From assembly GCA_029204225.1 (NCBI GenBank), contig CM055095.1:33171732-33235731 (forward strand): a stretch of 64,000 nucleotides of DNA, given 5' to 3'. The first letter of the stretch is position 1. The number at the start of each line of letters is the position of its first letter. Both the position numbers and the translations under genes were made by a program. The stretch is from Diphasiastrum complanatum. Taxonomy: Eukaryota > Streptophyta > Lycopodiopsida > Lycopodiales > Lycopodiaceae. Positions 45,070 through 56,071 of the stretch are shown piece after piece. The notes beneath the pieces were generated by a model, which did not search any database, was not told where the DNA came from, and saw nothing but the letters and a program-made list of their open reading frames with translations.

Positions 45070-45914
45070 TGGAATTTAGAGTGCGTATTAGGTGGAATTC
45101 ACTTTCCCTTGCTCAGTTCCACTCAAATTTTGGCAGGCACCTTCTTCACAAAATTCTAAGACCTCAAGGAAGTCTGCAAGAGTTCAGAAGGTGATTTGAC
45201 TGCTATGCGAAGGTTCTGCGAGGGTTCAGGCTGTCTGTGAGGGTTCAACTCTCGCAAGAAGTGATCTCTTGCACAACTTGATCCTGTGATTGGATTTTCA
45301 AGATCAAACCATGTAGGCAGGCTAATTTCACTGCTCTGATTCCATTTAGACACCTTGCGAGAGTTGGTAAGTTGATCTTGATGCTTAGCGAGGGTTCTAA
45401 AAATTCTGCTTCTGGGAACTCTCTCATACACTAAAAAATGATGATTTCTCCATCAGGAACTCTCGCAGAGATTTTCATGGATGCAACTAGGTCAGATCTG
45501 GTGACTGTCCAATTTTCAAGAGCTATCTCCCAGGGGACCTAAAAAAATTATGAAAAAAGTGCTCCTTCAAAGTGTTTTTTTTTTTTTTCTTAACGAGATC
45601 TCGAGATTTTTTTATTTTTAACTTTTGTAAAGTGGTAATCAACTTCATCCAGGCTTCTGACTGTTGGTAGTGCTCTGGAAGTTCTGATGAATTCTTGATA
45701 GTAGATCTCTCAGTCAATCTGATGATCTGCTTCCTTTTTGACCCTATCAGGATCTGAATCCTCCTTGGGTTTTGATGGATTTTCCCGATCCTGCCAGATC
45801 TGGCTGAATCTTGATGGATTTAGCTTTATTTGGCTTAATCTCCTTAGATCTAGCGGTGACGGCTGAGTAGATTAGCTTTTTGTAACGTGCCACCCCCAAT
45901 CTGGATCTGTCTTA
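45070..45914. other. Spacer between gypsy pol and aORF, rich in CTCGCAAG-type words
   Basis: No convincing gene. On the + strand, words such as CTCTCGCAAGAAGTGA, GCGAGGGTTC, TGCGAGAGTTGG and CTCTCGCAGAG recur about ten times between 45170 and 45480. The same words crowd 51640-52200 on the other side of gag-pol. The rest (45480-45900) has repeated GATCTG/GATTTTG words and a T run. Confidence 0.6.
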
Positions 45915-47318
45915 CTATGGTGGCCAGTACTTGTGCAACCGGCTACCGTTGATGGGTGTGTCGAAGGGCGTCCCATCGAGCTGTTGTAAGTTCATGGCCC
46001 CATGATTAAGAATTTCATTGATCCTATAAGGACCTTTACTCGTGAATTTTAACTTCCCCTTGATCGCCTTGGTTTTATACATCAGGACCAGATCTCCTGA
46101 ACGAAGATCTTTCTTTTGTAATCTGCAATCGTGCCAAGCCTTGCGTCTTTCCTTTTCAGCTGCCAGTGCATGCATAGCTAGTAAGCATGTTTCACAGAGT
46201 TTATGCAGATCTTCGTGGCATAGCTGTAGAGATTTGGACTCATTAAGACGTTGCGCGGTGGCAATCCTTAATGAAGGAACTAAAAACTCTACTGACATCA
46301 TAGCATCCTGACCATATACCAATTGGAAGGGTGTTTGATCAGTGCTCCCTTTATATGTTGTCCTGAATGCCCACAGTGCAGCATGCAACTTGTGTTTCCA
46401 ATCTGATCTACTAGCTTCAACTGTTTTTGTGAGCACGCTACACAGGATCTTATTGGATGATTCTGCTTGCCCATTACCACGAGGATAATAAGGCGTACTA
46501 GTTTTGTGGATCGCAAAGAATTCCTCCAACAGGACCTTGATGGTCTCGTTGATGAAATGGCTTCCGCGATCACTAACTAGTTCCACCGAGCACCCGAAGC
46601 GCACAATGATATTTTCATAAAGGAACTTGGCAGTGGTCCTAGCATCAGCTACTCTTACTGCCTTGGCTTTGACCCATTTGGTGAGGTAGTCTGTGGCTAC
46701 GATTATGTATCGAGCCTGGGAACTCCTTGCTGCAGGGTGAATTGGACCAATATAATCCAATCCCCATTTTTTGAATGGTGCTTGAGCTAAGACTGGGTGC
46801 AGTAGATCATAGTTCAATCTCATTGGTCTCCTTGCCCTTTGGCACACATCGCACTTTTTCAAGTATTCCTCCATGTATTTATGAATCGTTGGCCACCAAC
46901 ATCCTGATTGCAGGATCTTGCGAACTGTTATGTCAGATGCAAAATGACCTCCACCCATGCCTTCATGTGAAAGCGAAATGATCGGGGTGGTCTCATGAGG
47001 AAGAATACACCGCTGAAGAATTCTGTCTGGACCTCTTCGGTACAACTGGCCGGCAATCAGGTGATATGGTCTAGCCTTCAAGATCAATTTCCGCTGTTCC
47101 GCCTTTGGTAGTGATTTGTCTGGTTGGCCCCGCATTAGATATTGAACAATGTCGGCAGCCCATTCTGGTACTGTATCCACATAAAATAAGACAGTATTTG
47201 CCAGCTCATCGTCGGGTTGGGTTGCAATCTCCTTTCCCTTGATTCGTGACACATGATCTACCATGTAGTGTTGTTTTCCCTTGCGAACTACTATCCGAAA
47301 ATCAAATTCCAACAACAA
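45915..47318 (-). pseudogene. Gypsy integrase (with RNase H tail)
   Basis: One open frame of 467 residues from within the RNase H tail (LLEFDFRIVVRKGKQHYMVD). Zinc region HFASDITVRKILQSGCWWP with CDVC. Core: GLDYIGPI (first Asp), VSDRGSHFI (second Asp), GNGQAESSNK (Glu), all present. C-terminus GPYRINEILNHGAMNLQQLD then SRLHKYWPP and stop at 45915; no chromodomain. The DDE set is intact, but upstream stops in RT mean it can only be expressed if initiated separately. Confidence 0.88.
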
Positions 47319-47319
47319 A

Positions 47320-48847
47320 AGGGACTATCTGGTGATTCTCCCAGTGTTCCAAGTTTTATTAACGAGATATAGCAAGGGTTGATGGTCCGTATAAAAAGCA
47401 AAATGTGTGGCCATCAAATAGTGTCAAAACTTCTTAACCGCATAAATCATTGCTAGTGTTTCTCGCTCTGTGGTTGAATAATTCATTTCTGTATCACTGA
47501 GCTGTCGACTTGCAAATCAGATTGGAAAATCCTTTTTGTGTTCACTTGGCTGGGTTAAGATTGCTCCAACTGCATACTTCGATGCATCTGTATGCACGTG
47601 GAACTCATTGGACCAATTGGGTGGTCGTAGGATTGGTGCTGAGACCAATGCATCCTTAATCTTTTGGAAAGCCTTTAGAGCTTCCTCATTCCAATGTGGA
47701 TCCGTTGTGAGCTTGTAAATTGGTCTGGCTAACTCTGCAAAATCAAGAATGAAGATCCTATAATAGTTAGCATGACCCATGAAAATGTAGACCTCGCGGA
47801 TCGTCCCCGGTGGTGGTAGATCAACAATGATCCTGATCTTTGATAGATCTGTGGCGATCCCGTGTCTTGACACTATATGGCCGACTATCAAGCCATGCGT
47901 CACCCAGAATTGACATTTTTCTGGATTTAGGGAGATCTGGTATTCGAGGCATTTTTGTAGCACCTTCTCCGAATTGGATAAGTGTTCTAAATCTGGTCCA
48001 TGCATGCACAGATTTTCCAAGAAAATTTCCGGAAAATTTTGCAAATAATTTTTGAATGCCGCCTGCATGACTCGTAGGAAAGTGCTTGGGGCATTGTAAT
48101 GTCCGAATGGCATCACTTTATAGGCATAAGTTCCCCATTTCGTGGCCAATGTTGTCTTGTGCTGGTCCTAGGGGGCTATTTTCACCTGGTTGTACCCACT
48201 GAAGCTGTCCAAAAAATTGTAGGCTTCATCGTCAGCTACTCTATCAAGGACACTTTTCGTAAATGGTAAAGGAAAATGGTCCTTTTTGGTGACTGCATTA
48301 AGTGCCTTCAGATTCACACAGATACGCATTTTGCCATTCTTCTTGAGTACTATAACTATCAATGATACCCATTCCGTGTGCTTGATTTCGTAAATGAAAT
48401 CTGCATCCATAACTTTTTACAACTCTTGCTTGATCAGTTCTGTATAATTCGGGTTGCAGCGGTAGTAACGGCTTACCTTGGGGACTGCTCCGTCCACCAA
48501 AGGTATGGTGTGTTGGACTATTGTTGGCTATAGCTCCAGGCAAAACAGTCTTTATATTCCACCAACAAGGATCGTAGTCTCTTGAACTGCGTGGGTGTTA
48601 ACTGCTCTCCCACATGCACTATCCTTTCTTCTTCTCTTGATTCCGCAAGATTCATCGGCTGTGTTTGTGCACGTCCCTCAAAGACTTGTTTCGCTGGTGC
48701 CTGACTTTGATCAGGTTCTCGTTGGGCTTGTGGCATCATGATTACCACGTCGTCCAATGTATAATTCTTAAAAGTTTCAAGCATCTCATAAACTGGAGCT
48801 CGTCGAGATTCCTCTTTCAGCATATTGATCTTGGCCCGACTGGTCAT
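47320..48847 (-). pseudogene. Gypsy reverse transcriptase and RNase H
   Basis: Reads TEWVSLIVIVLKKNGKMRIC, VNLKALNAVTKKDHFPLPF, LDSFSGYNQVKIAP, then TAG near 48170, TKWGTYAYKVMPFGHYNAPS and FPEIFLENLCMHG. The catalytic YxDD is FLEN here, so both active-site Asp residues are replaced. EYQISLNPEKCQFW and VGHIVSRHGI follow. RNase H keeps FHVHTDASKYAVGAIL, STTERETLAMIYAV and FYTDHQPLLYLV but has stops near 47518, 47427 and 47323. The upstream part 48847-48518 (VHVGEQLTPTQFKRLRSLLV) is the protease-RT linker. Confidence 0.88.
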
Positions 48848-49032
48848 TTTTTTTATTTTCTGTCACCTGTGTAGAAGATGGCACTCCCTTGGGCGATCAA
48901 TTTTATGATCTGTCATGGATGATCTGTCATCAGCTTTGGGTGCAATAGGTTTCACCGCCCATGTGGTTGGATCTACCTTTACAGCCTGTTCTCTGTTCTC
49001 GAAGGTGAGTTTCCCTGTACCCCAGTTGTGTA

Positions 49033-49599
49033 CTACTTGGCAGCCCTCAACCATGGTCTTCCCAATAAAATATGGTATGCAGATAGAGATTCAGGTATAT
49101 CTATGACGACAAAAGTAATCACATACGACATGCCTACTATCTTTACGGGAATATCAGCAACTACACCTTTTGGTTTCACACAGGATTGATCTGCTAGCTT
49201 GATGGCGAATCTGGCTGGCTTCAATCCTTGTACTCCCCATTTTTTGTACAAAGTAGTGGAGATCAGATTGACACCCGATCTTCCATCTACCACTGCTGCC
49301 TCGTCCTCGTATCTCTGGTGTTTGATTGGCAAAGTGATGTTGAGTTCCTCACTTTCCCATGCTGCTCCAATGTGGAGGATGTTACTTGTTTCATCATAGC
49401 CCGCACAATATATGGGCTTAGGCGCTATTGGCTCCTCATCCGCTTTGGCCCATTCAGCTAAAAGGCTTTTCGCTTGTGGTGCAATCCATAGTAGTTCTTC
49501 GAGGGGTAAACTAACGTGGCTTGGCAGCAAGAGTGTGAGCCTTTCAGTGCGTGGTTTCTCAGGCTCCACCATGTGAAAAGGTGGTTCATGTTGGTGCAA
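49033..49599 (-). pseudogene. Gypsy protease region
   Basis: RLTLLLPSHVSLPLEELLWI, then NILHIGAAWESEELNITLPI, EAAVVDGRSGVNLISTTLYK (the D-G-x-S-G active-site stretch, Asp kept), KWGVQGLKPARFAIKLADQS and YHILLGRPWLRAA (the conserved C-terminal hydrophobic ILGRPWL motif). This is a retropepsin-type protease of gypsy polyproteins. The frame ends at 49033 soon after the motif. Confidence 0.85.
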
Positions 49600-49609
49600 C
49601 CGATCATTC

Positions 49610-51621
49610 TAATCAGTGCGCAGTGGTGCGGCCATTTGCGGTTTCCGTTCGACGCTGACTGGAGGTTCTGTGGGAATGTTTTGTTTTTGCTCTTTTTTCT
49701 CCTCTTGTGCTTTTTGTACCCAGTGTCTTATTTTTTTATACTGTCTTCTCTCTTCCCTCACATTTGGATATGGCGCTGAAGTTGAGGGTTGATCCTCAGT
49801 GACCGATGGTGGTGGTGAGGGAGCCACTTCCTTCCTCTTTTGTGCATGCGTAACAGCTAACATAGGAGCGTGGTCATGTCGCCCTTTCGATGGCATCCCC
49901 ATTGGAACTGCTGATTGCTGTATGGCAATGAGATTAAGAGGTGCACTGGTTCCAGGTTTAAATGGATAATTCTTGAAACAGTGTCCATAACCGCAATCCC
50001 GGTAGGAGGTTGTATATTGTCCTTTCTTTGTAGGGACATTCTGCAATTTTGTGTCCCTCGTCGCACCCGTAGCAGCCGTAATTTCTTCCACCTTGACGTT
50101 GAGTTTGAGTTGCATAGGCCGAAACATATTCATTTATGGCAGGATCCATAAATGGTTCATCTGGTCCATACCACTGCTGCTGCTTAGGTTGAGGTGACAT
50201 TTTCATTTCTTGTTCTGATGCTGTCAGGTTTACATGGGCCACTTGTTGATTGGCTGGCCCTGGTGGAGCAGGTAAGGCCATGCATTGTGGTTGCTTGGGT
50301 GCACCGTACCTTGGTGTCACATTAGGTGCCCCTTGATGATAAGGATAAGAAGTCTGATAAGGACTTCTCTTCTGTTGAACAACCCTGGGATTAAACGGGC
50401 AAAATGCTGTATCGTACGGTGTTGCATTGCACAGATGACAGAATCTATGTGTCAGTCTCAGATTTTGCTTTAAGACTAGACACTCGTTCGTTGTATGGTT
50501 TTGCGTGCATACTAAACACCGTATATTTTCTCATCAAGGATACTACAGCAGGGTTGGTTTCGGTTGATGTGGAGTTACTACTACAGTTCCTTGTAAAGCC
50601 TTCAGTTTCTGGTCAAACTGCGCCGTAAGTTGCTCCATCTGTTGTTTGTGTAATTTTGTCATTTTCTCCAACAACAATTCTGTGGATAGAGCGGATGCGT
50701 TTGATGATGATGATGCGATCGAGGGAGTAGGAGTGTGGGTGGAAGGATATTCATCGTCAGATCCCTCATCCTCTTCCCTGATGGCATCTTCCATAGCTTT
50801 TTGCAGAGTAGCGTACTGCTCCCGTCATTTCAATTCTCTTCTGATGCTTCGTGGTAATCCGGCTAGGAACCACATGATCACCGCATGATCAGGAGTCAGG
50901 GCTGCACTGCACTCGGATCGTAGATGTTTGACCCGTTCAATATAGTCCCGGACCCTTTCTCGTTTTTCCATCTTGACTTTGCTCAGCAGGAGAAACAGGT
51001 CTTCCAAGAACTTCCTTGGCTTAAAGCGCGTAATGAGAGCCGCTTTAACCGCTTCCCAGGTGGATTTCTCTTCCTCTGACAGGTTGAAAAACCAATCCTG
51101 AGCCACTGCAAGTAAGGACATAGGGAATAGCACTAGCTTCTCTACAGGTGTCCATTCGTCGTAGATTTCACAAGCTTGCTCATAGATCTGGAGGAATCGG
51201 ATGGGATCTGATGATCCGTCGTATTTTGGTATCTCCATCCGTGGTGCTCTCCGAACTGCATGCAAGGGTGCGACAGGTACGGGTTGGCCCATTGGATCCA
51301 TTGGTGCTGGTCCCGGTTATGTCTCTTATTGCACAGTTGCTAATCTGGGAAGGTGTGGTGCCTGATTTGCTATCCTTCATGCTATTGATCATCCTGATAT
51401 CAGATTCATCTGATGGTGGGTTCCAAAGTGATTGGATCTTGCTTATATAGTAGGATGCAGTCTGGATCTTCAAGGATTTGATCGATCTGATCGGCCGGAA
51501 TGAAGTTTAGGCCTTTTACGGTGGTTTTTCCTTGATAACGTTTTACTCCTTGCACTGATTGACTTGAGATTTTAATAGTAGCTGGATCTGATGCAGATCT
51601 TTCCACTGATCTGGTCTGCAA
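49610..51621 (-). pseudogene. Gypsy gag
   Basis: Candidate start MQTRSVERSASDPATIKISS (51621). The capsid (Retrotrans_gag) domain at 51260-50830 has PKYDGSSDPIRFLQIYEQAC, DWFFNLSEEEKSTWEAVKAA and KMEKRERVRDYIERVKHLRS. A Ser-rich and coiled segment LLEKMTKLHKQQMEQLTAQF follows at 50680. Zinc knuckle CYGCDEGHKIAEC (C-x2-C-x4-H-x4-C intact) is near 50080, and a second degenerate knuckle DCGYGHCFKNYPF near 50000. Frameshifts or stops occur near 51410, 50825, 50540 and 50130-49960. Confidence 0.85.
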
Positions 51622-51639
51622 GGGTTATCTTGTGTGAGG

Positions 51640-52200
51640 GTTGGCTGTGTGAGGGTTCTTTAGCTATTTTTGCAAGTAAAAAACTTGATATCTTTCAGAT
51701 CTCTGGGAAGTAACTCTCGCAAGAAGTGAGAATTTCACTATCTACGAGAGCTCAAAATCATTTTTTGTGCTTGATCTTCATCAGATCTTCATACTAACTC
51801 TCGCAGGCTTCATCACTGATATAATTTGACATTCTAAATCGATTGAGAGGGTCTGGAGAGTTCTTACTCGAAGGATTTGCTGGATCTTTACTTTTTAGTG
51901 ATTTTTTAGCACTTAAATCCAATTTTTGCTCACTGGAATCAAACTAACTCTTGCAAGCTCTTCTGTGTCCTGGTCTCACTGAGATGGAACTTCGGAGGGC
52001 TCTGCAAGAGTTCTTGGCCACTGGAACTGAAAATTTCACTGTCTATGAGGGTTCACTAGTACTTTCCCATCTTTTTTCCACTGGGAACTCTCACACAGGC
52101 ACTTAATCATCAAACTAACTCTCGCAAGATTCTATGTGTCCTGGTCTCATTGAGATGAAACTTCAGAGGGCTCTGCGAGAGTTCTTATGAAGATTTGAAT
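51640..52200. repeat. Region dense in (A)CTCTCGCAAG / GAGGGTTC words
   Basis: Immediately upstream, in transcription sense, of gypsy gag. Words CTCTCGCAAGAAGTGAGA, CTCTCGCAGG, CTCTCACACAGG and ACTCTCGCAAGATTCT recur. The longer unit TGTGTCCTGGTCTCA...TTCTT appears twice (about 51965 and 52133). The same word family fills 45170-45480. It may be the leader or a degraded LTR of the gypsy element. Confidence 0.5.
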
Positions 52201-52772
52201 TTTTTTGGATTTTTTCAAAGGTTTTTTGAATTTTTTTATGATGCTTTGCTTTGATGACTAAGACAAAAGCACTCTATCAAATCAGAAAAATCAGATCCAA
52301 ACACCCCTATTGGACTCAACAAACACCAATGACTCTTTCTTTTGAGAGTTGGAATGGATTTGAAAAGATTTGGCACCTAGATTTTCCTTTTCTTTTGACT
52401 AGTTCACTCAACTTTTGATATTCTCGAACAAAGGATAGGTTTGGTTTCAAATACTTGAAAATCAATCTTAATCACTTCATTTAAAATCACTCTTGACCCA
52501 AATAATTTCATTCTTAAGATTTGGATAGAATTTGATTTGATTTGACAACAAATTAAACCACTAATTTTCACAAAACAAAGGATCTACACTAGATCACATA
52601 AACTTGACATGTATACTTGATTCAGACACACAAAGATCAGATCCAATCACCCCTTTTAGAATCCCTCTTGACCCAAAGAATCTCACTACTGAGATTTGGA
52701 ATGGACATGAAATGGTTTGATAACAATCTACGTCAATAATTTTTTACCAAGCTTAAAAGGTCAAGATCTAAT
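52201..52772. other. AT-rich spacer with repeated 'CTTGACCCAAA...GATTTGGAATGGA' units
   Basis: No gene seen. Imperfect repeats of about 180 bp are suggested by TTGACCCAAATAATTTCATTC / TTGACCCAAAGAATCTCACT, each followed by a GATTTGGA word and a GATTTGA/GGTTTGA word. Confidence 0.4.
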
Positions 52773-53150
52773 ATGCTTCTTGGAGATGTTCATCTTTTTG
52801 CTAACTTGGCTAGTCTTGAGGATAATGATGGTGTTGCAATGGCTCTTCATGGAAAGTGCAAGCATGCAAAAGGTAAGGAAAGAGCTAACTTCATCAATGG
52901 AGGTGAAGGTTCTTCCTTGGAAAAGATTGTTGCTAATGATTTCTTTGATCATATGGAAAAAGATATTGCTAGGTGCATGCATGAAGGAGATGGTTCTTCT
53001 ACATTCTTTTTTGATGAGTCCAAGAAAGTCATTTTTCCAGCAAGTGGAGTCACATGTCTTCATAAAGAGAGTAGATCAAATAATTCTATAAGAGACTTGG
53101 TGAGGGAGATAGTCACAAGTCAAGAAGAAGAGAAGTATGTGAAGAGTTAA
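52773..53150 (+). CDS. Unrecognised ORF, 125 residues
   Basis: MLLGDVHLFANLASLEDNDG, KGKERANFINGGEGSSLEKI, FFDHMEKDIARCMHEGDGSS, FPASGVTCLHKESRSNNSIR and a Lys/Glu-rich end EEEKYVKS, stop at 53150. Mixed composition without low complexity supports real coding origin. I recognise no family. It might be an exon or fragment; no transposon context was identified. Confidence 0.3.
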   Translation: MLLGDVHLFANLASLEDNDGVAMALHGKCKHAKGKERANFINGGEGSSLEKIVANDFFDHMEKDIARCMHEGDGSSTFFFDESKKVIFPASGVTCLHKESRSNNSIRDLVREIVTSQEEEKYVKS

Positions 53151-53980
53151 AAGTAGTAGAATTTTGTTTTTTGTTAGGCTGAGATTTTGAACCAATTCAT
53201 ATTTTTTTAACTGGGATTGTGAAATTTTTTTTTCACAAAAAACAAAAAATAATAATTTTCTCCAAGCTAAAAGCTAAAATAATAACTCCGCAGCCACATG
53301 ACCATATCCAAAATTGACATGCACAATTCAGTTGAATATGATAAATCTAAAATTATTAAAAATCTAAGAGCCTTAAGTAACCAATCTAAGCAAATTGTCC
53401 TAATTTTTGTTCACACTTCCTACTTTTTCAAATTCCTTTAAATCGCCTCGATTCACAATTGCTAAAGGACAAGCTGCCAACATGCACCACTACCAGACGC
53501 ATCCAAGGCCAAATTTGTCCATAGCATGCAAGATAAACCAAATAGTTGCCGATACCGGACACCAAAATGGATATCCTCAATGTCTCATACACTCGAGCTT
53601 CATTGCAATTTCCAAACGCTAACCCACATCAATTCATGTTTTCTTAACTCATGTTGTCGACCGATCTATCTGCCATCCATCGCTCGGTAGCAACCAAATC
53701 TGATGCACTAGTACAACCTCTTCATGGTATTGTAGAAACAACAAGAAAACACAACACAAACAAAAGTGGGCGTACATAAAGGATGCTTTGTCACGGGCCA
53801 TTTGTGACAAAGGCATTTTCGAAATGCAATGTATGTAGAATGCCTAAAGGCTAAATTTAAGGCAAAATTTTAGGAGTGTCCATCTATCTCATTTTCTGTG
53901 AGATTTCATGAGCATCTTTGTCTCTGCATATCAAATGAAAACAAAAGGTCTTAGGGTTTAGAGTTTGACGCATTTTTTAA
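53151..53980. other. Spacer, no gene recognised
   Basis: AT-rich with T runs near 53225. Scanned on both strands without a convincing gene or element end. Confidence 0.5.
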
Positions 53981-53982
53981 CT

Positions 53983-54190
53983 CCAACTCACTTGAAAAAC
54001 GTACTTTAGCTTTGAGAGAGGAATAGGTCTTGCAATTTTAAAAAGATGCATAAAAAATCCAACTCACTTGAAACAGAGACTTTTAGCTTTGAGAGAGGAA
54101 TAAGTCTTGTAATTTAGAAAAGATGCATCTTAAGACTTAAACCCCAACTCACTTGAAAGAGAGATTTTAGCTTGGAGAGAATTATTGTTT
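53983..54190. repeat. Three-copy tandem repeat (about 76-85 bp unit)
   Basis: Units start CCAACTCACTTGAAA at 53983, 54059 and 54144, and continue with TTTAGCTTTGAGAGAGGAAT and a variable AGATGCAT end. The third copy is incomplete. Confidence 0.8.
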
Positions 54191-54639
54191 TTCACAAAAA
54201 ACTAAAAGGCTTGTGATTCGGTATCTGCTAGTTAGTAGATCATATGGTAGCTCTGTCATGTGCCCGTACCAAAACTTAGCAAAACCTTAGCAAATGAAAC
54301 AACAACAATAGATGGATGTTATGAATATGTCAGCTTGAACATTAGTGAAATCGCCATGTAGCCATAAAATTTGCATTGATTCACTTAAGAATGGGAGTGC
54401 TTTGATGCAATTCATAGGATTGGGCCTCCAACTAGAACAAGGCAAAGCTCTCGTGGATGTGTGCACATGAACCTAGAGTTTCCAAGCTCATGGGAGTTGG
54501 AGAACTCTTTAAGTATTCTGAAAGATGATGAGCCAAGGATCCTCAAATTCAATGCCTTCAGTTGTTCAATATGAAAATACCTTGAATAAGGAGAACCAAA
54601 GATTCTAAGGTCTTTTGCACTTGGCGACACCAAAGAAAA

Positions 54640-54790
54640 TGAGGTGTCTGTCCACTACTATCTCGGATGGAAGCCTATTGCACAAAAACTTAGCACAAGT
54701 GATAGCTTCTCCCCATAAATACTTTGGATGCGAATCATCTACCCTCATGGATTTTGCAAATTAACATAAAGATCTATCTGACAGATTTCA
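54640..54790 (-). pseudogene. Copia integrase scrap
   Basis: Reverse strand reads HPKYLWGEAITCAKFLCNRL, clearly parallel to LPIEYWGEAINCAKYLCNRL of copia-A. Flanks are not recognisable as copia. Confidence 0.65.
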
Positions 54791-54976
54791 TATGGACATC
54801 ATATGAGATCTAGCACCAAAAAATGCAATGAGTAGATACGGACGAGTAAACTTTGTTTGTCGTGTCATAGATTTGAACAATATCATAGATTTTAAGGTGA
54901 ATTGTTGTTTGCGTTGCTCATGGTTTATGATGAATTGATTGCCAAGTGCTTTAATGATTGGCATGTCTCATTGCAG

Positions 54977-55376
54977 ATATGTCTGCATCTAGATACAACC
55001 TTCCCTCAACTTTCCAGGATCCTTGCCCTTCCTCTCAGGTGAGTGAGGAGACGGTGGATGGTTTTTCAGCCCATGTCAATGTGGGTGCCTCTCAAATGAC
55101 ACAACATATTCCAGAAATTGATGATGTTGATGTTATGGGCGACGAGGTAGACCCCTTGCATGTCTCAGATTATCCCTCGCACATCGTAGAAGACAATGAG
55201 ACAAGCAACATTATAAGACATTATAGAAAAGTCATTCAGACAGATGTTCTCCAGGATGTAATTGCCTCACTGCATGTTTGCAAAAGTACTCCACCCCCTC
55301 CAGTACCTCTTTGTCGTTTGGTGGTCAACAAATCAATACGGCTAGTACAAAAGGATATTTCAGATTTAGGATATGA
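54977..55376 (+). pseudogene. Host-like gene, exon split by copia-E (5' part)
   Basis: TCATTGCAG acceptor-like site at 54968-54976, then ATG at 54979: MSASRYNLPSTFQDPCPSSQ. The frame stays open for 133 codons: an acidic His/Asp region, then RHYRKVIQTDVLQDVIASLH, a proline run STPPPPVPLCRLV and VQKDISDLGY. It is interrupted at TAT-GA by copia-E. Removing the element and one TATGA copy gives an uninterrupted frame into NGYLKELGTFLVSIKKTNEP at 61541. Function is not recognised. Copia-E supplies a VKNSQF and stop ending, so any product would lack the C-terminal half. Confidence 0.6.
55372..55376 (+). other. Target site duplication (left), TATGA
   Basis: TATGA immediately precedes the LTR start and is repeated at 61529-61533. 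Confidence 0.95.
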
Positions 55377-56058
55377 TGTTAAAAATTCACAATTCTAGCT
55401 TGACTAGTTTTGGTCATATGACTTGTAAATAGTTAGATGGTCATGATGTGGCTTGTCACACGTACCAAATAGCATAGGATTCCATTCATAATGATGTTCT
55501 CAAGTAGACCTAAGTGTTAGAACCTTTGGAATGAGTCCAAATTATGCTTAGATACAAGGGAGAAAAAATAGGAGCTATTTTTGGTAATTTTTGCATTGTT
55601 GAGGGATCTCCAAGATTCCAACCCTAACTTGGTAGGGATGAAAGATCCACTAAAATTAGCATTAGGGATAGGTTTAGGGCTACTCATACCTGCCCAAAAC
55701 CGTGATGGATCATGTATATATAGGTGATGATATCTCACCAAAATCAATCAAGCAATTTCATGTTTTTTCTCTCATAATGGTGCAATTGCTCTCTATGTTC
55801 ATAATTGTTTGAGTACTTGTGATTACTAATGATTATAGGATTGAATGTAGGTCTGGTGTACAGTACTCAGACTGTGGGAGGCCGTACTTTCACACGTGTG
55901 AAGCCTTCTTCAAGGATTTGGGCCATTTAGTGAGGTTCAAGCATAGATTTTTGATGGATTTTGATGGTTCAACTTGTGCTAATCTTATGAAATCATAATC
56001 TATTGTTTCCCTCATCATTTCAAGTGTTTTAGGATCCTTATTTGCTGTAATTTTTACA
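55377..56058 (+). repeat. Copia-E 5' LTR
   Basis: TGTTAAAAATTC to TTTTTACA, 682 bp. TATATATA at about 55714 is the likely TATA box. The palindrome CACACGTGTG is at 55891-55900, in the probable transcribed R/U5 part. Confidence 0.97.
55714..55721 (+). promoter_or_regulatory. Copia-E LTR TATA box
   Basis: ATGTATATATAGGTG inside the 5' LTR, about 340 bp from the LTR end; the same box is present in the 3' LTR near 61184. It would direct RNA polymerase II transcription of the element. Confidence 0.6.
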
Positions 56059-56071
56059 TGGTATCAGAGCC
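56059..56071 (+). other. Primer binding site of copia-E
   Basis: TGGTATCAGAGCC directly follows the 5' LTR; initiator-Met tRNA type. Confidence 0.95.

Larger units (their letters stand above)
40783..51621 (-). mobile_element. Large Ty3/gypsy element with downstream accessory ORF
   Basis: Reverse-strand order: gag (51621-49610), protease (49599-49033), RT-RNase H (48847-47320), integrase (47318-45915), a spacer of about 1.1 kb with a TATA box, aORF (44806-41692), 3' LTR (41645-40783). Protease-RT-RNase H-integrase order defines Ty3/gypsy. No chromodomain follows integrase. The tRNA-Asp-type PBS on the sister LTR points to the Athila/Tat side. No matching 5' LTR was recognised above 51.6 kb, so the 5' end is lost or lies outside the recognised region. 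Confidence 0.8.

Noticed and set aside
51640-53000. 5' LTR of the large gypsy element
   Set aside because: Searched for TGTTGGGGG starts and a tRNA-Asp-type PBS on the reverse strand and found none; only shared short words with 45170-45480.
54412-54633. Leucine-rich-repeat-like reverse ORF (LKALNLRILGSSSFRILKEF)
   Set aside because: Too short, no repeated LxxLxLxx spacing, and it runs into a copia integrase scrap on the same strand; probably chance.
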